Shown here: positions 32,692-41,303 of the stretch, in pieces
Position numbering within the stretch: position 1 is the first letter of the stretch
Layout: every line of letters starts with the position of its first letter
NCBI GenBank assembly: GCA_025057895.1
Contig: JANXEF010000007.1
Coordinates: 1-55,433 of the forward strand
Origin: Archaeoglobaceae archaeon
GTDB taxonomy: Archaea; Halobacteriota; Archaeoglobi; Archaeoglobales; Archaeoglobaceae
Reading direction: 5' to 3'
DNA: 55,433 bases
Translations under genes and position numbers: made by a program
The notes under the pieces: model-generated
What the model saw: only the letters and a program-made list of their open reading frames with translations
The model's database searches: none
Told to the model about the DNA's origin: nothing

Positions 32692-33342
32692 GTGATCAGG
32701 TTTATCGGTAAACCTTTGGAAATAGCAGAGGAAAAGGAAATAACTTTGATCATCAATGGGAGATGTTATTACCTAGCCTGCACACCGAAGATGCTAAAAG
32801 AACTTGCAATAGGTTTTTTAGTTTCTGAAGGACTTGTAAGAAAGATCGAGGATTTGAGTGTCGAAATTTTTGATGACACTGTTATTGTGAAATCTATGAG
32901 GTCAAAAGAGAATTTTGAAGCCACTGAAGTTAAGATAAAAATAGATGAAAAAATAGAATGTCGTGTAAAATTTAAACTTGAAGATCTTCGAAGGAGTCTC
33001 TCCTTGCTCGAAATCGAAGAGTACAGAAGAACAAGAGGATACCATGTAGCAGCTGTAGTTGGAAAAAACCAATTTTTCAGAGCTTATGATGTTGGCAGAC
33101 ACAATGCAGTGGATAAAGCGATAGGACTTGCAAAACTTAACAAAGCAAATCTCGACGAGTATTTTCTATTACTCTCTGGTAGAATCTCAGTTGGAATTGC
33201 AAGAAAGTGTTTAAATGCTGGAATTCCTTTAATCGTTTCAAAAGCTGCGATTTTTGATTCTGCAATAGATTTCTGCAAAAAAACAGGATTGTCAGCAGTT
33301 TCTTTTGCCACAAACATGGCAATTGGTAACGCAATCGAATAG
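32692..33342 (+). CDS. FdhD-like protein lacking the CxxC sulfurtransferase motif
   Basis: FdhD proteins pass sulfur to the molybdenum cofactor of formate dehydrogenases. Homology is clear from CTPKMLKELAIGFLVSEGLV, the YDVGRHNAVDKAIG motif, LSGRISVGIARKCLNAGIP and the C-terminal SFATN region. At 216 aa it is shorter than E. coli FdhD (277 aa), and the region before RGYHVAAV that normally bears CGxCG holds no Cys pair. It may bind Mo-bis-PGD without transferring sulfur, or use other cysteines. GTG 32692 lies about 26 nt after an AT-rich TATA-like stretch, consistent with a leaderless mRNA. No formate dehydrogenase gene is in the window. Confidence 0.8.
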   Translation: MIRFIGKPLEIAEEKEITLIINGRCYYLACTPKMLKELAIGFLVSEGLVRKIEDLSVEIFDDTVIVKSMRSKENFEATEVKIKIDEKIECRVKFKLEDLRRSLSLLEIEEYRRTRGYHVAAVVGKNQFFRAYDVGRHNAVDKAIGLAKLNKANLDEYFLLLSGRISVGIARKCLNAGIPLIVSKAAIFDSAIDFCKKTGLSAVSFATNMAIGNAIE

Positions 33343-33371
33343 TTTTTATTGAGAGTCATCGAAGTATTTAT

Positions 33372-34277
33372 ATGCTTGTCAAAGTTTATTTCCCTGATGG
33401 TCACCTTGAAAAACCGATATGGGATGCGCTTGTGAGCGCTGGTTACAGACTTGGAAAAAGCGAAAGAGGGTATCTCATAGATGTTGATCATCCAAAACTC
33501 ATCTTCAAACAAGTTCGTCCTCAAATAATGCCTCTTTATGTAGAACTTGGAAAAGGTGATGCTGGAATAACTGGTGGAGATATACTTGAGAATTGGAATT
33601 TGAAAATGGAGCTAAAAAATGTAGTAATTCTTGACATATTACCACTTCGTCCTACTAAATTAGTTGCAGCGATATCAGAAGAAGTTTATCCAACTGTTAG
33701 AAATCTAGAGGATTTTAAAGCTCTAGTTGGTAGTAAAAGAGTTTATATCGCTTCTGAATTCCCAGAAATTGCGAGAAAATACGCAGAAAGTCATGAACTA
33801 AACGCAGTGATTTTTGACCCAATAGGAAAAACAGAAGCTTCAATTCTTCCACCCCTTCCTGAGGCTGATTTGATAGTAGAAGTAACCGAGTTCGGCACAA
33901 CTTTGAAAGAGAATAGGTGCAGAATAATAGATGTTATAAGAGAAGTTCAATCCGTCTTCATAGCAAACAAGGAATCACTGGAAAATCGGGAAAAAAGGGA
34001 TATATTAGAAAATCTTGTAACAGACATAAAAGAAGTGATAAATTCACGAAACCTCGTTAGCTTGTATTTCAATGTTCCAGAAGAGCAGAATTTGAGAAAA
34101 ATTGTCGAATATCTCATGAGTAAGGGTTTTGATCCTACAATATCTCCACTTGCAAAGGGAGCTGCTGCTGTACACATAATCGTAGATAGGGCTATGGTGA
34201 AGTTCTTAAAACCTGTGCTGAGAAACATGGGAGCAAAGAGAATTGGAACGAGCCCAGTTATAACATTTGGGGACTGA
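33372..34277 (+). CDS. hisG: ATP phosphoribosyltransferase, long form
   Basis: First enzyme of histidine biosynthesis, joining ATP and PRPP. The catalytic domains carry GDAGITGGDI, RVYIASEFPEIARKYAE and the PRPP-binding GKTEAS loop. A C-terminal ACT-like regulatory domain (about 225-301; FNVPEEQNLRKIVEYLMSKGFDPT) makes it the long, histidine-inhibited HisG form that does not need HisZ. Length 301 aa fits. The ATG follows a TATA-like stretch by about 25 nt. No other his biosynthesis gene is adjacent. Confidence 0.9.
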   Translation: MLVKVYFPDGHLEKPIWDALVSAGYRLGKSERGYLIDVDHPKLIFKQVRPQIMPLYVELGKGDAGITGGDILENWNLKMELKNVVILDILPLRPTKLVAAISEEVYPTVRNLEDFKALVGSKRVYIASEFPEIARKYAESHELNAVIFDPIGKTEASILPPLPEADLIVEVTEFGTTLKENRCRIIDVIREVQSVFIANKESLENREKRDILENLVTDIKEVINSRNLVSLYFNVPEEQNLRKIVEYLMSKGFDPTISPLAKGAAAVHIIVDRAMVKFLKPVLRNMGAKRIGTSPVITFGD

Positions 34278-34430
34278 ATCGCTATGAAAATTTTGGTAGT
34301 CCAGAAAATATAATCCAAAAAATCTTGATATTTGAAATCTTTAGGGAAAAATGGCAAAAAAGAACATAGATTCAAGATTTGAAGTTGAGATTTTGAGCAA
34401 AGTTCTTAACTCCATGGCTGAAATTCAAGC

Positions 34431-35303
34431 ATGCAAAACATTGAAGTCCTTCTAGAAGCTTTGCCATTCATAAAAGAGTTTCATGGCACTACTATGGTTT
34501 TTAAAATTGGTGGACATGCGATGCTGAGTGATGAAATCCTCGAAGAAACTGTTAGAGATATACTTTTGCTTCACTACATCGGAATAAGACCTGTAGTTGT
34601 CCATGGCGGAGGACCAGAAATTACGGAAAAGATGGAAAAACTTGGTTTGAAGCCAAAATTCATAGAAGGTTTGCGGGTTACAGATAAAGAAACGATGGAA
34701 GTCGTTGAGATGGTTCTTGATGGTAAAATAAATTCAAAAATAGTCTCTATGTTCATAAAAAATGGAGGTAAAGCAGTTGGATTGAGCGGAAAGGATGGAT
34801 TACTAGTAGTTGCACAAAAGAAACTGATGAAACTTAAAAAAGGATCTGAGGAGATAATGGTCGATCTTGGTTTTGTTGGAGAGACCAAATTCGTCAATCC
34901 AAAAATTTTACAAATTCTTCTTGAAAACGGTTTTATTCCTGTTATTTCCCCGGTTTCTGCAGATCTTGATGGTAACATCTACAATCTGAATGCTGACAAT
35001 GTTGCTGGTGAAATTGCAAGTGCTTTGAAAGCTAAGAAGCTCGTAATGCTAACCGATGTTCCTGGAATTCTCAGAGATATTGGAGATAAAAATTCTCTTA
35101 TATCTAGAATAAAGCTTTCAGAACTCGAAGAGATGCACAGAGGAGGATTATTGAAAGGAGGAATGTTACCAAAATTCGATGCAATTGCGAAAGCTTTGCA
35201 GGGGGGAGTTGAAAGGGTTCATGTTATCGATGGTTCAAGAAAAAATGCAATTCTACTTGAACTATTTACAAGGGAGGGTATAGGTACAATGGTGGAGTTA
35301 TGA
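34431..35303 (+). CDS. argB: acetylglutamate kinase
   Basis: Phosphorylates N-acetylglutamate (or an LysW-type analogue) in arginine biosynthesis. An amino-acid-kinase fold is shown by FKIGGHAM, VVVHGGGPEITEKM, EGLRVTDKETMEVVEMVL, GLSGKDG, NLNADNVAGEIASALKAKKL and MLPKFDAI. The sequence strongly resembles the Archaeoglobus ArgB I remember. ATG 34431 gives 290 aa, a normal length. The 153 nt upstream hold no convincing gene. It overlaps the TIM-barrel gene downstream by 4 nt. Confidence 0.95.
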   Translation: MQNIEVLLEALPFIKEFHGTTMVFKIGGHAMLSDEILEETVRDILLLHYIGIRPVVVHGGGPEITEKMEKLGLKPKFIEGLRVTDKETMEVVEMVLDGKINSKIVSMFIKNGGKAVGLSGKDGLLVVAQKKLMKLKKGSEEIMVDLGFVGETKFVNPKILQILLENGFIPVISPVSADLDGNIYNLNADNVAGEIASALKAKKLVMLTDVPGILRDIGDKNSLISRIKLSELEEMHRGGLLKGGMLPKFDAIAKALQGGVERVHVIDGSRKNAILLELFTREGIGTMVEL

Positions 35304-36145
35304 AAATAGGCGTGCAGCCAGATGTTCGTCAGAGTCCAAAAGAAGCTTTCGAGTTCATCGCAGATAGTGGTTTCGATCACATCGAGATTCTGATGGACCA
35401 TCCATTTTACTCTTTAGAATCACTCAACTACAACGAACTGATTGAGCTTATTTGGAGTTACGATGTTGAATTACTAATCCACGCCCCTGCGACAAGTATG
35501 AATTTTCTTTCAATAAGCAAAAGCTGGAGAAAGGCAAGCTATGAAGAAATGAGAAAAGTTATCTACTTGGCAGACAAATGTTGTGCTGAAGTTACCACAT
35601 TCCATCTCGGTTGGAATCCAGTAATCATAAATAACGGGAATTTTTATTTTAATTATGAAATCTTCGATAGACATAATGAAAAAATTTTAAAAGAGGAGTT
35701 GAAACCCTTTCTGAAACAGTGTCCAGTTCTTCTCGCTCTTGAGAATACTATTTCTTTCAAAGGTGGAATTGAGAGATCTTTGGATGATATCATTAGTGAA
35801 ACCAATCTAGCGCTAACCCTAGATGTTGGACATTACAATATTCAAAAATGTGATTTTTTCATTGAAAATTTCAAAAGAGTTGTCAACATCCATTTGCATG
35901 ATAACGATGGTAAAAGAGATGAACATCTTGCCCTTGGTAGAGGTAACGTTGATCTTAGCATTTTTCCTTTGGAAAGCTTTGACCATTATTTTACAATTGA
36001 AACTCGTGAAATAAATTCAATAATTGAGACGAGAGATTATTTAATCCACTACTTGAACGATTTTCATGATCGCGAAAGAACTCGAGTTCGAAGGACATCT
36101 GATCGATTCGATGATATTTCCAAAAGTTCTCGATTTAATTCTTGA
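35300..36145 (+). CDS. sugar-phosphate isomerase/epimerase-like TIM barrel (AP endonuclease 2 family)
   Basis: A 281-aa xylose-isomerase-like barrel. Metal-binding positions typical of the family are visible: Glu in LALENT, Asp/His in LTLDVGHYN, His residues in VNIHLHDNDGKRDEHLALGRGNVD, and a late Glu in FTIETRE. The fold serves endonuclease IV, hydroxypyruvate isomerase and various epimerases; the substrate cannot be named. It overlaps argB by 4 nt at the start. Its final ~26 codons (rich in Arg, Asp and Ser) overlap the next gene by 80 nt and look like read-through in a frame not selected for this fold. Confidence 0.8.
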   Translation: MKIGVQPDVRQSPKEAFEFIADSGFDHIEILMDHPFYSLESLNYNELIELIWSYDVELLIHAPATSMNFLSISKSWRKASYEEMRKVIYLADKCCAEVTTFHLGWNPVIINNGNFYFNYEIFDRHNEKILKEELKPFLKQCPVLLALENTISFKGGIERSLDDIISETNLALTLDVGHYNIQKCDFFIENFKRVVNIHLHDNDGKRDEHLALGRGNVDLSIFPLESFDHYFTIETREINSIIETRDYLIHYLNDFHDRERTRVRRTSDRFDDISKSSRFNS

Positions 36146-37286
36146 TCTTGAAGGAGAATTCGAAATAGTAGAATTTAGAATCGGTAAAAAGAAGGAAGAT
36201 TACAGTTATGCGAGAATTATTGTATTTGGAGAGAATGAAGAACATCTAAACCTTATTTTGAAGGAGTTGCACAAGATGGGTGCAAAGATTCCGGAATCAG
36301 AGGAAGTTGAGGTCTCTCCTGCTCCAGAGGACAAGGTTTTACCAGATAACTTCTATGTGACAACTAACAACAGAACCTTCATCCATCATATAGGAAAGTG
36401 GGTTGAAGTTGAAGGAATAGCTATGGATAGAGTTATAGTGCTGAAGAATGGAAAAGCCATCTGTTTACCAATAAATGAAGTAAAAAAAGGAGATCTTGTG
36501 GTAATTGGGGAGAGAGGAGTTAGAATAATCCCGCCTGAAAGGCCTAGGAAGTCAACTTATTTTGAGTTCATGGGGGGAAAAGTTTCTTCAGAGAGACCAA
36601 CAGAAAAGATGATAGAGATTATAGCTAGAGAAATCGTGGAACTTAAGAGGGTTGGTGGAAAAATTGCTGTAGTTGCAGGACCAGCTGTAAATCATACTGC
36701 TGCAAGAGATGCGCTTGCAGGATTAATAAGGGACGGTTTCGTCGATCTCTTACTTTCCGGAAACGCTTTAGCTGTACACGATATCGAGATCTCAATCTTT
36801 GGAACTTCTCTAGGTATGGATATAAAGAGTGGTAAACCTGTACCCGGAGGAAATAGGCATCACTTATACACGATAAGCAAGATCATAGCAGTAGGTGGTA
36901 TAAAAAACGCAGTTGAAAAAGGAATGGTGAGAGATGGAATAATGTTCGAATGTATTCGTAAGAGAATTCCGTTCATCCTTGCTGGTTCAATCAGAGATGA
37001 TGGTCCTCTGCCGGAAGTCATAACAGATGTTATGATTGCGAAGGCAGAGATGAAAAAAGCTCTTGAAGGCATAGACATGGTTTTAATGCTTGCAACTACT
37101 CTTCACAGCATTGCAGTTGGAAATTTACTCCCTTCATGGGTTAAAACAATATGTATTGACACAAATCCAGCTACTGTAATGAAACTGATCGATCGTGGGA
37201 CATATCAGGCGATCGGCGTTGTAACTGATGTTGGACTTTTTTTACCAACCCTATACGCAAAGGTGAAAGAAATAGCTCATTCTTAA
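36066..37286 (+). CDS. TIGR00300-family protein, probable archaeal ornithine cyclodeaminase
   Basis: A 406-aa protein with an N-terminal LOR/SDH-type domain (EFEGHLIDSMIFPKVLDLI) and a C-terminal Rossmann-like domain (GKIAVVAGPAVNHTAARDAL...LLSGNALAVHDIE...GGNRHHLYTISKI...ATTLHSIAVGNLLPSWVKTICIDTNPA). Members of this family in methanogens have been described as ornithine cyclodeaminases (ornithine to proline plus ammonia), related to the catalytic end of cyanobacterial ArgZ. Clustering with argB fits an arginine/ornithine/proline role. The 80-nt overlap with the preceding gene is unusual, but the ATG matches the family start, so I keep it. Confidence 0.82.
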   Translation: MIAKELEFEGHLIDSMIFPKVLDLILDLEGEFEIVEFRIGKKKEDYSYARIIVFGENEEHLNLILKELHKMGAKIPESEEVEVSPAPEDKVLPDNFYVTTNNRTFIHHIGKWVEVEGIAMDRVIVLKNGKAICLPINEVKKGDLVVIGERGVRIIPPERPRKSTYFEFMGGKVSSERPTEKMIEIIAREIVELKRVGGKIAVVAGPAVNHTAARDALAGLIRDGFVDLLLSGNALAVHDIEISIFGTSLGMDIKSGKPVPGGNRHHLYTISKIIAVGGIKNAVEKGMVRDGIMFECIRKRIPFILAGSIRDDGPLPEVITDVMIAKAEMKKALEGIDMVLMLATTLHSIAVGNLLPSWVKTICIDTNPATVMKLIDRGTYQAIGVVTDVGLFLPTLYAKVKEIAHS

Positions 37287-37340
37287 TTTAATACTTTTTA
37301 TAAAGAGTCGCGAATTCTGAATAGAAAAATTGAACCAAAA

Positions 37341-37352
37341 ATTTTTTAAATT
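37341..37352 (+). promoter_or_regulatory. TATA element of the tRNA-Cys gene
   Basis: An ATTTTTTAAATT-like stretch is centred about 25 nt before the tRNA-Cys 5' end, the standard archaeal spacing. Confidence 0.5.
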
Positions 37353-37370
37353 TTACTGCAAACTTTTTAT

Positions 37371-37441
37371 GCCAGGGTGGCAGAGGGGCAATGCGGCGGA
37401 CTGCAGATCCGCTGACCCCGGTTCAAATCCGGGCCCTGGCT
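37371..37441 (+). tRNA. tRNA-Cys (anticodon GCA)
   Basis: The acceptor GCCAGGG pairs with CCCTGGC. The anticodon stem GCGGA/TCCGC encloses loop CTGCAGA with GCA. The T arm is CCCGG-TTCAAAT-CCGGG. The discriminator is T (U73), a known cysteine identity element. CCA is not encoded. Confidence 0.96.
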
Positions 37442-37654
37442 TATGTTTTTCGGATTCAACTCTACTATTGATTTGGTCTTTATTTTTAAACAGCTTAGTG
37501 AATATAGTGCTGACAATTTTAATCGAAAAAATGTTACATGTGTAAATGAAGTCGATGCGATATGTTCAATGACCTAAAATACACGATTAAAAGATTAGAT
37601 TAAGCTTGCTGAAAAATTCCGAAGATGTTATTTATCCATTCCAAAGTTTAAATC
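37442..37654. other. 213-nt intergenic region, no gene seen
   Basis: AT-rich spacer between tRNA-Cys and the pyrophosphatase gene. A T-run right after the tRNA may terminate it, and TTATTTAT near 37628 may be the promoter of the next gene. A short open frame running through the tRNA is not a gene. Confidence 0.5.
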
Positions 37655-38614
37655 ATGGTGCAAGAAGTATATGTAGTTGGGCACAAAAACCCAGATACAG
37701 ATACGGTTTGTTCTGCGATCGTTTTTGCATATCTTTGGAATAAATGGAGAGAAACCGGAGCTTTGAGCAAAATTATGAAGATTGAGGGCAATGCAATTCC
37801 GGCTGTTCAGGGAGAATTGAACGCTGAAACTAAGTTTGTGCTCGAAAAATTTGGTATAAAAGCTCCTTTAAAACTTACAGATGGTTCTGGGAAAAAGATA
37901 GCTCTCGTAGATCATTCTGAGAGATCTCAAACTGTTGATAACATAGATAAAGCTGAGATCGTTGCAGTTGTAGATCATCACAAGATAGGAGACATAACGA
38001 CTCCAAATCCAATTCTATTTTTCAACCTACCTGCTGGTAGCACTGCTACTGTTCTAAAGATTCTCTTTGATAAAACCGGAATGATTATACCAAAAGAACT
38101 TGCGGGTATCATGCTCGCCTCAATTCTGAGCGATACTGTGATATTCAAATCTGCTACCACCACTGAATTAGATAAAAAGGTTGCGGAAGAACTTGCAAAG
38201 GTTGTTGGAATCATGGACATCACAAAATTTGGAGTTGAGGTTAAAGGGAGACTATCAGAGGTTCAAGGAATGAGTGCAAAAGAGATCATAATGAGAGACT
38301 TTAAAGATTTCAACATGGGAGGAAAGAAAGTTGGTATTGGCCAAATAGAACTTCTTGATCTATCTTTGATCGTGAATAGAAAAGAGGAGATTTATAAAGA
38401 GCTTTCGAAAAAGAAAGCTGAGGGTTACCATAGTGTATTTCTGATGCTCACAGATATCATGAAGGAAGGAACAGAACTCCTCGTAATTACAGATGATCCT
38501 AAAGTAGTTGAAAAAGCCTTTGGCAAAAGACTTGAAGGAAGAAGTGTTTGGCTAGACAAAGTGATGAGTAGGAAGAAACAAGTCGTCCCCCCTCTTGAAA
38601 AAGCTTTTTCTTAA
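37655..38614 (+). CDS. ppaC: manganese-dependent inorganic pyrophosphatase (family II)
   Basis: Hydrolyses PPi, pulling biosynthetic reactions such as tRNA charging and acyl-CoA synthesis. DHH-type metal sites are visible: VVGHKNPDTDTVCSAI (N-terminal His/Asp pair), LVDHSERSQ, VVDHHKIGD (DHH), ILSDTVIFKSATTT, plus the C-terminal DHHA2 domain ending with an R-K-K-Q-V-V-P-P-L element. Length 319 aa is typical of forms without CBS domains. It is monocistronic, with a possible TATA about 25 nt before the ATG. Confidence 0.95.
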   Translation: MVQEVYVVGHKNPDTDTVCSAIVFAYLWNKWRETGALSKIMKIEGNAIPAVQGELNAETKFVLEKFGIKAPLKLTDGSGKKIALVDHSERSQTVDNIDKAEIVAVVDHHKIGDITTPNPILFFNLPAGSTATVLKILFDKTGMIIPKELAGIMLASILSDTVIFKSATTTELDKKVAEELAKVVGIMDITKFGVEVKGRLSEVQGMSAKEIIMRDFKDFNMGGKKVGIGQIELLDLSLIVNRKEEIYKELSKKKAEGYHSVFLMLTDIMKEGTELLVITDDPKVVEKAFGKRLEGRSVWLDKVMSRKKQVVPPLEKAFS

Positions 38615-38671
38615 TTCTTAATTTTTTGACCACAAAAGGTAAAGATTTTTACCCCTGTATTTACTTCTGCT

Positions 38672-39919
38672 GTGAAGATTGAAAGACCTAGAGGTACAAG
38701 AGATTTTTTGCCAGAGGAAATGGAAAAAAGGCGCGAGGTCGAGAAAAGATTTCGTGAAATAGTAGAAAGTTTTGGATACAGGGAAGTTGCAACTCCTACC
38801 TTCGAATATTCAGAGCTTTTCAAAAGAAAGTCAGGAGAAGGAATTGTGGAAGAAATGTACATCTTCCAAGATAAATCAAAGAGAGAAATAGCTCTTCGTC
38901 CTGAATTGACTGCTCCAGTTATCAGAATGTTTGTAAACGAATATAGCAGACCTCCAAAACCAATAAGAGTTTACTATTTTGGAAACTGTTTCCGCTATGA
39001 AAGACCTCAGAAAGCAAGGTATCGGGAATTCTGGCAGTTTGGAGTCGAACTAATTGGTTCTGCATCTTATCTCGCGGATGCGGAGGTAATAATTCTCGCT
39101 TACAACATGCTTAAAAGTTTGAAAATAGATTTCGAATTGAACATCGGACATGTTGGGATACTTCGTAAACTCTTGAGTCCTTTGGGAGAAAGAGCATCGA
39201 AAGCTATGAGATTGATAGACAAGGAAGATAAGAAGGGACTAATGCAGTTTTTTGCGGAGCAAAATGTCGGAAGAGATATCGAGGAGAAAGTCTACAGAAT
39301 TATGGAACTAAAGGGGGGAAAGGAAGTTATCAAAGAGGCAAAAGAAATTGTTGAATTTGATTTTAACGATCTTGAAAGACTTTTAAGTCTGCTTGAATCG
39401 CTTAGTGTTGATTATATACTAAACTTAGGAATTGCAAGGGGACTTGACTACTATACTGGTACTGTCTTTGAATTCTATGCTAAGGATCTTGGAGCGCAAA
39501 GACAGATCTGTGGAGGTGGAAGTTACGAACTTGCTCAGCTGTTTGGTGGTGAGAGAACACCAGCAACTGGATTTGCAATAGGTTTCGATAGGGTTTGTGA
39601 ACTCTTTTCTGAAGTTCCAAAGAAATCTCCAGTGATTGTAGTTGTGAACTTTCCAGGATTTGAGAATTTTGCTTTTAAGGTTGCTTCAAAACTGAGATCC
39701 AAAGGTTTAAAAGTAGTGGTAGATGTTATGGAAAGGAGTTTGAAGAGACAACTCAGCTATGCTAATGACATCAAAGCTAGTTATGCGATTCTTATTGGGG
39801 AAGAAGAGGTTAGTAGAGGGGAATTCAAAGTTAAAGATCTCGCTACTGGAAAACAATTCGATGTAAGAGCTGAAGATATCACCACTTTTCTCTCTGAGCT
39901 AATGAGAGAAGGAGAGTAA
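38672..39919 (+). CDS. hisS: histidyl-tRNA synthetase
   Basis: Class II synthetase for tRNA-His. The N-terminus RPRGTRDFLPEEMEKRR, motif 2 (YFGNCFRYERPQKARYREFWQFGVE), the histidine A motif GIARGLDYYTGTVFEFY, motif 3 GFAIGFDRV, and a C-terminal anticodon-binding domain (about 320-415) are present. It starts at GTG 38672. Its end overlaps the convergent trkH gene by 41 nt. Confidence 0.96.
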   Translation: MKIERPRGTRDFLPEEMEKRREVEKRFREIVESFGYREVATPTFEYSELFKRKSGEGIVEEMYIFQDKSKREIALRPELTAPVIRMFVNEYSRPPKPIRVYYFGNCFRYERPQKARYREFWQFGVELIGSASYLADAEVIILAYNMLKSLKIDFELNIGHVGILRKLLSPLGERASKAMRLIDKEDKKGLMQFFAEQNVGRDIEEKVYRIMELKGGKEVIKEAKEIVEFDFNDLERLLSLLESLSVDYILNLGIARGLDYYTGTVFEFYAKDLGAQRQICGGGSYELAQLFGGERTPATGFAIGFDRVCELFSEVPKKSPVIVVVNFPGFENFAFKVASKLRSKGLKVVVDVMERSLKRQLSYANDIKASYAILIGEEEVSRGEFKVKDLATGKQFDVRAEDITTFLSELMREGE

Positions 39920-41303
39920 ATACAGGTATTATCTCAAGTCTTCCAACCCACATGTTTATGATCAGAATTACCTTTGCAAATTCGCTGAATTCTGCAACAT
40001 TTTTTGCAGCCATTCCAAAAGCTGGTCCAACATTTCCAAGACTCGAAGCAGAAAGAGAAAGCGAAGTTTCAAGATCGTATCCTATTAATGAAAGGAAGAG
40101 AGAGGAAATAAAAAAGATAAAAATGAATAAAACAAAGAAAGCGAGAATTTCTTCAACGTAATCCTTTTCCAGTACATAGTTTCCATATCTAACTGTTCTC
40201 ACTGCCCTCGGTTCCATGATTCTATATATCTGAAGGGAAATGTATTTTATTAGAATAACAAATCTTATCACTTTCATACCTCCAGCCGTTGATCCACTGC
40301 AACCTCCTATTAACATTAGAGTCAGAATTATCATTTTTGCAGAGTCACTCCAGCTGTTGAAATCTGCTGTTGTAAATCCTGTAGTAGTCATAATCGAAAT
40401 GGCTTGAAAAGCTGAGAACCGAATGGAGTCGAGAAAGCCATAGTGGTTCAGATTTATGAACGTGAGAGCTGCAATAGATATCAATATGAAAGTAGAATAG
40501 TATCTGAACTCAAGGTCTGCGAGTGATCTGAGTTGTTTATTCGTCAACGCATATATTATTCCGAAGTTCATTCCTCCAACAAAGGCAAAGAATGCTATTG
40601 CTGCTTCAACTCTTACATCCTGAAAAGCTGAAATACTTTCAGAGTTTGTTGAAAACCCCCCTGTGGAAATTGTAGTGAAGGAGTGGACTACAGCTTTGAA
40701 AAGATCAACACCTAGTAATGTGAGAATCGTGATCTCTAGAATTGTTAGGATAAAGTAAATCTGAAAAATTACAATTGCCATATCTCGGATTCTAGGCTTT
40801 ATCTTAGGCATGACGACTGATGGATACTCTGCCATGAAAAGAGCTGAACTTTTTTTGATCTGTGGAAGAAAAATGAGAGTTAAAATGACTATTCCAAAAC
40901 CCCCAAGCCACTGCATCATTCCTCTCCAAAACTGCAAAGATTTTGGAAGATTTTCTGGGACTAATACTGTTGCTCCAGTAGTTGTAAAACCAGAAAAGCT
41001 TTCAAAAAAAGCGTCTATCGGGCTAACATTGTTAAGAATGAACGGAATTGAGCCAAATAGAGGTATCAACAACCAGATCAATGCTACTGTAATGTAAGTT
41101 TCTCTCTCTCCTACTGTTTCAACAGATCTTTTTCGCGATAGGATTAGAAAAATGATAGCTAGAAGAAGTGTTAAGAAAAGAGGGACTAGAAAAATTTCAA
41201 CTCTCTCTGAATAAACGTATGCAACAGCAATAGGTACGCTGAAAGTTAGCGATAACATGAACAAAATGTTCCCAGCAGTATTAAAAAAGTAACGATAAAT
41301 CAT
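39879..41303 (-). CDS. trkH: Trk-type potassium uptake channel, TrkH subunit
   Basis: K+-translocating membrane protein of 474 aa with four pore-loop repeats. Selectivity-filter stretches are visible: FSGFTTTGATVL, TISTGGFST, MTTTGFTTAD and SLGNVGPAFG. About ten hydrophobic segments are present. Its ATG overlaps the trkA stop by 4 nt, so channel and regulator are co-translated. The 3' end overlaps hisS by 41 nt antisense. Confidence 0.94.
   Translation of the reverse strand: MIYRYFFNTAGNILFMLSLTFSVPIAVAYVYSERVEIFLVPLFLTLLLAIIFLILSRKRSVETVGERETYITVALIWLLIPLFGSIPFILNNVSPIDAFFESFSGFTTTGATVLVPENLPKSLQFWRGMMQWLGGFGIVILTLIFLPQIKKSSALFMAEYPSVVMPKIKPRIRDMAIVIFQIYFILTILEITILTLLGVDLFKAVVHSFTTISTGGFSTNSESISAFQDVRVEAAIAFFAFVGGMNFGIIYALTNKQLRSLADLEFRYYSTFILISIAALTFINLNHYGFLDSIRFSAFQAISIMTTTGFTTADFNSWSDSAKMIILTLMLIGGCSGSTAGGMKVIRFVILIKYISLQIYRIMEPRAVRTVRYGNYVLEKDYVEEILAFFVLFIFIFFISSLFLSLIGYDLETSLSLSASSLGNVGPAFGMAAKNVAEFSEFAKVILIINMWVGRLEIIPVFTLLLSLAQREKW

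Noticed and set aside
34351-34455. 34-codon frame (MAKKNIDSRFEVEILSKV...) before argB
   Set aside because: It overlaps the argB start in another frame and has no ribosome site, no homology and no promoter of its own.
37330-37545. 71-codon plus-strand frame across tRNA-Cys
   Set aside because: It contains the whole tRNA gene and has no family resemblance or ribosome site.
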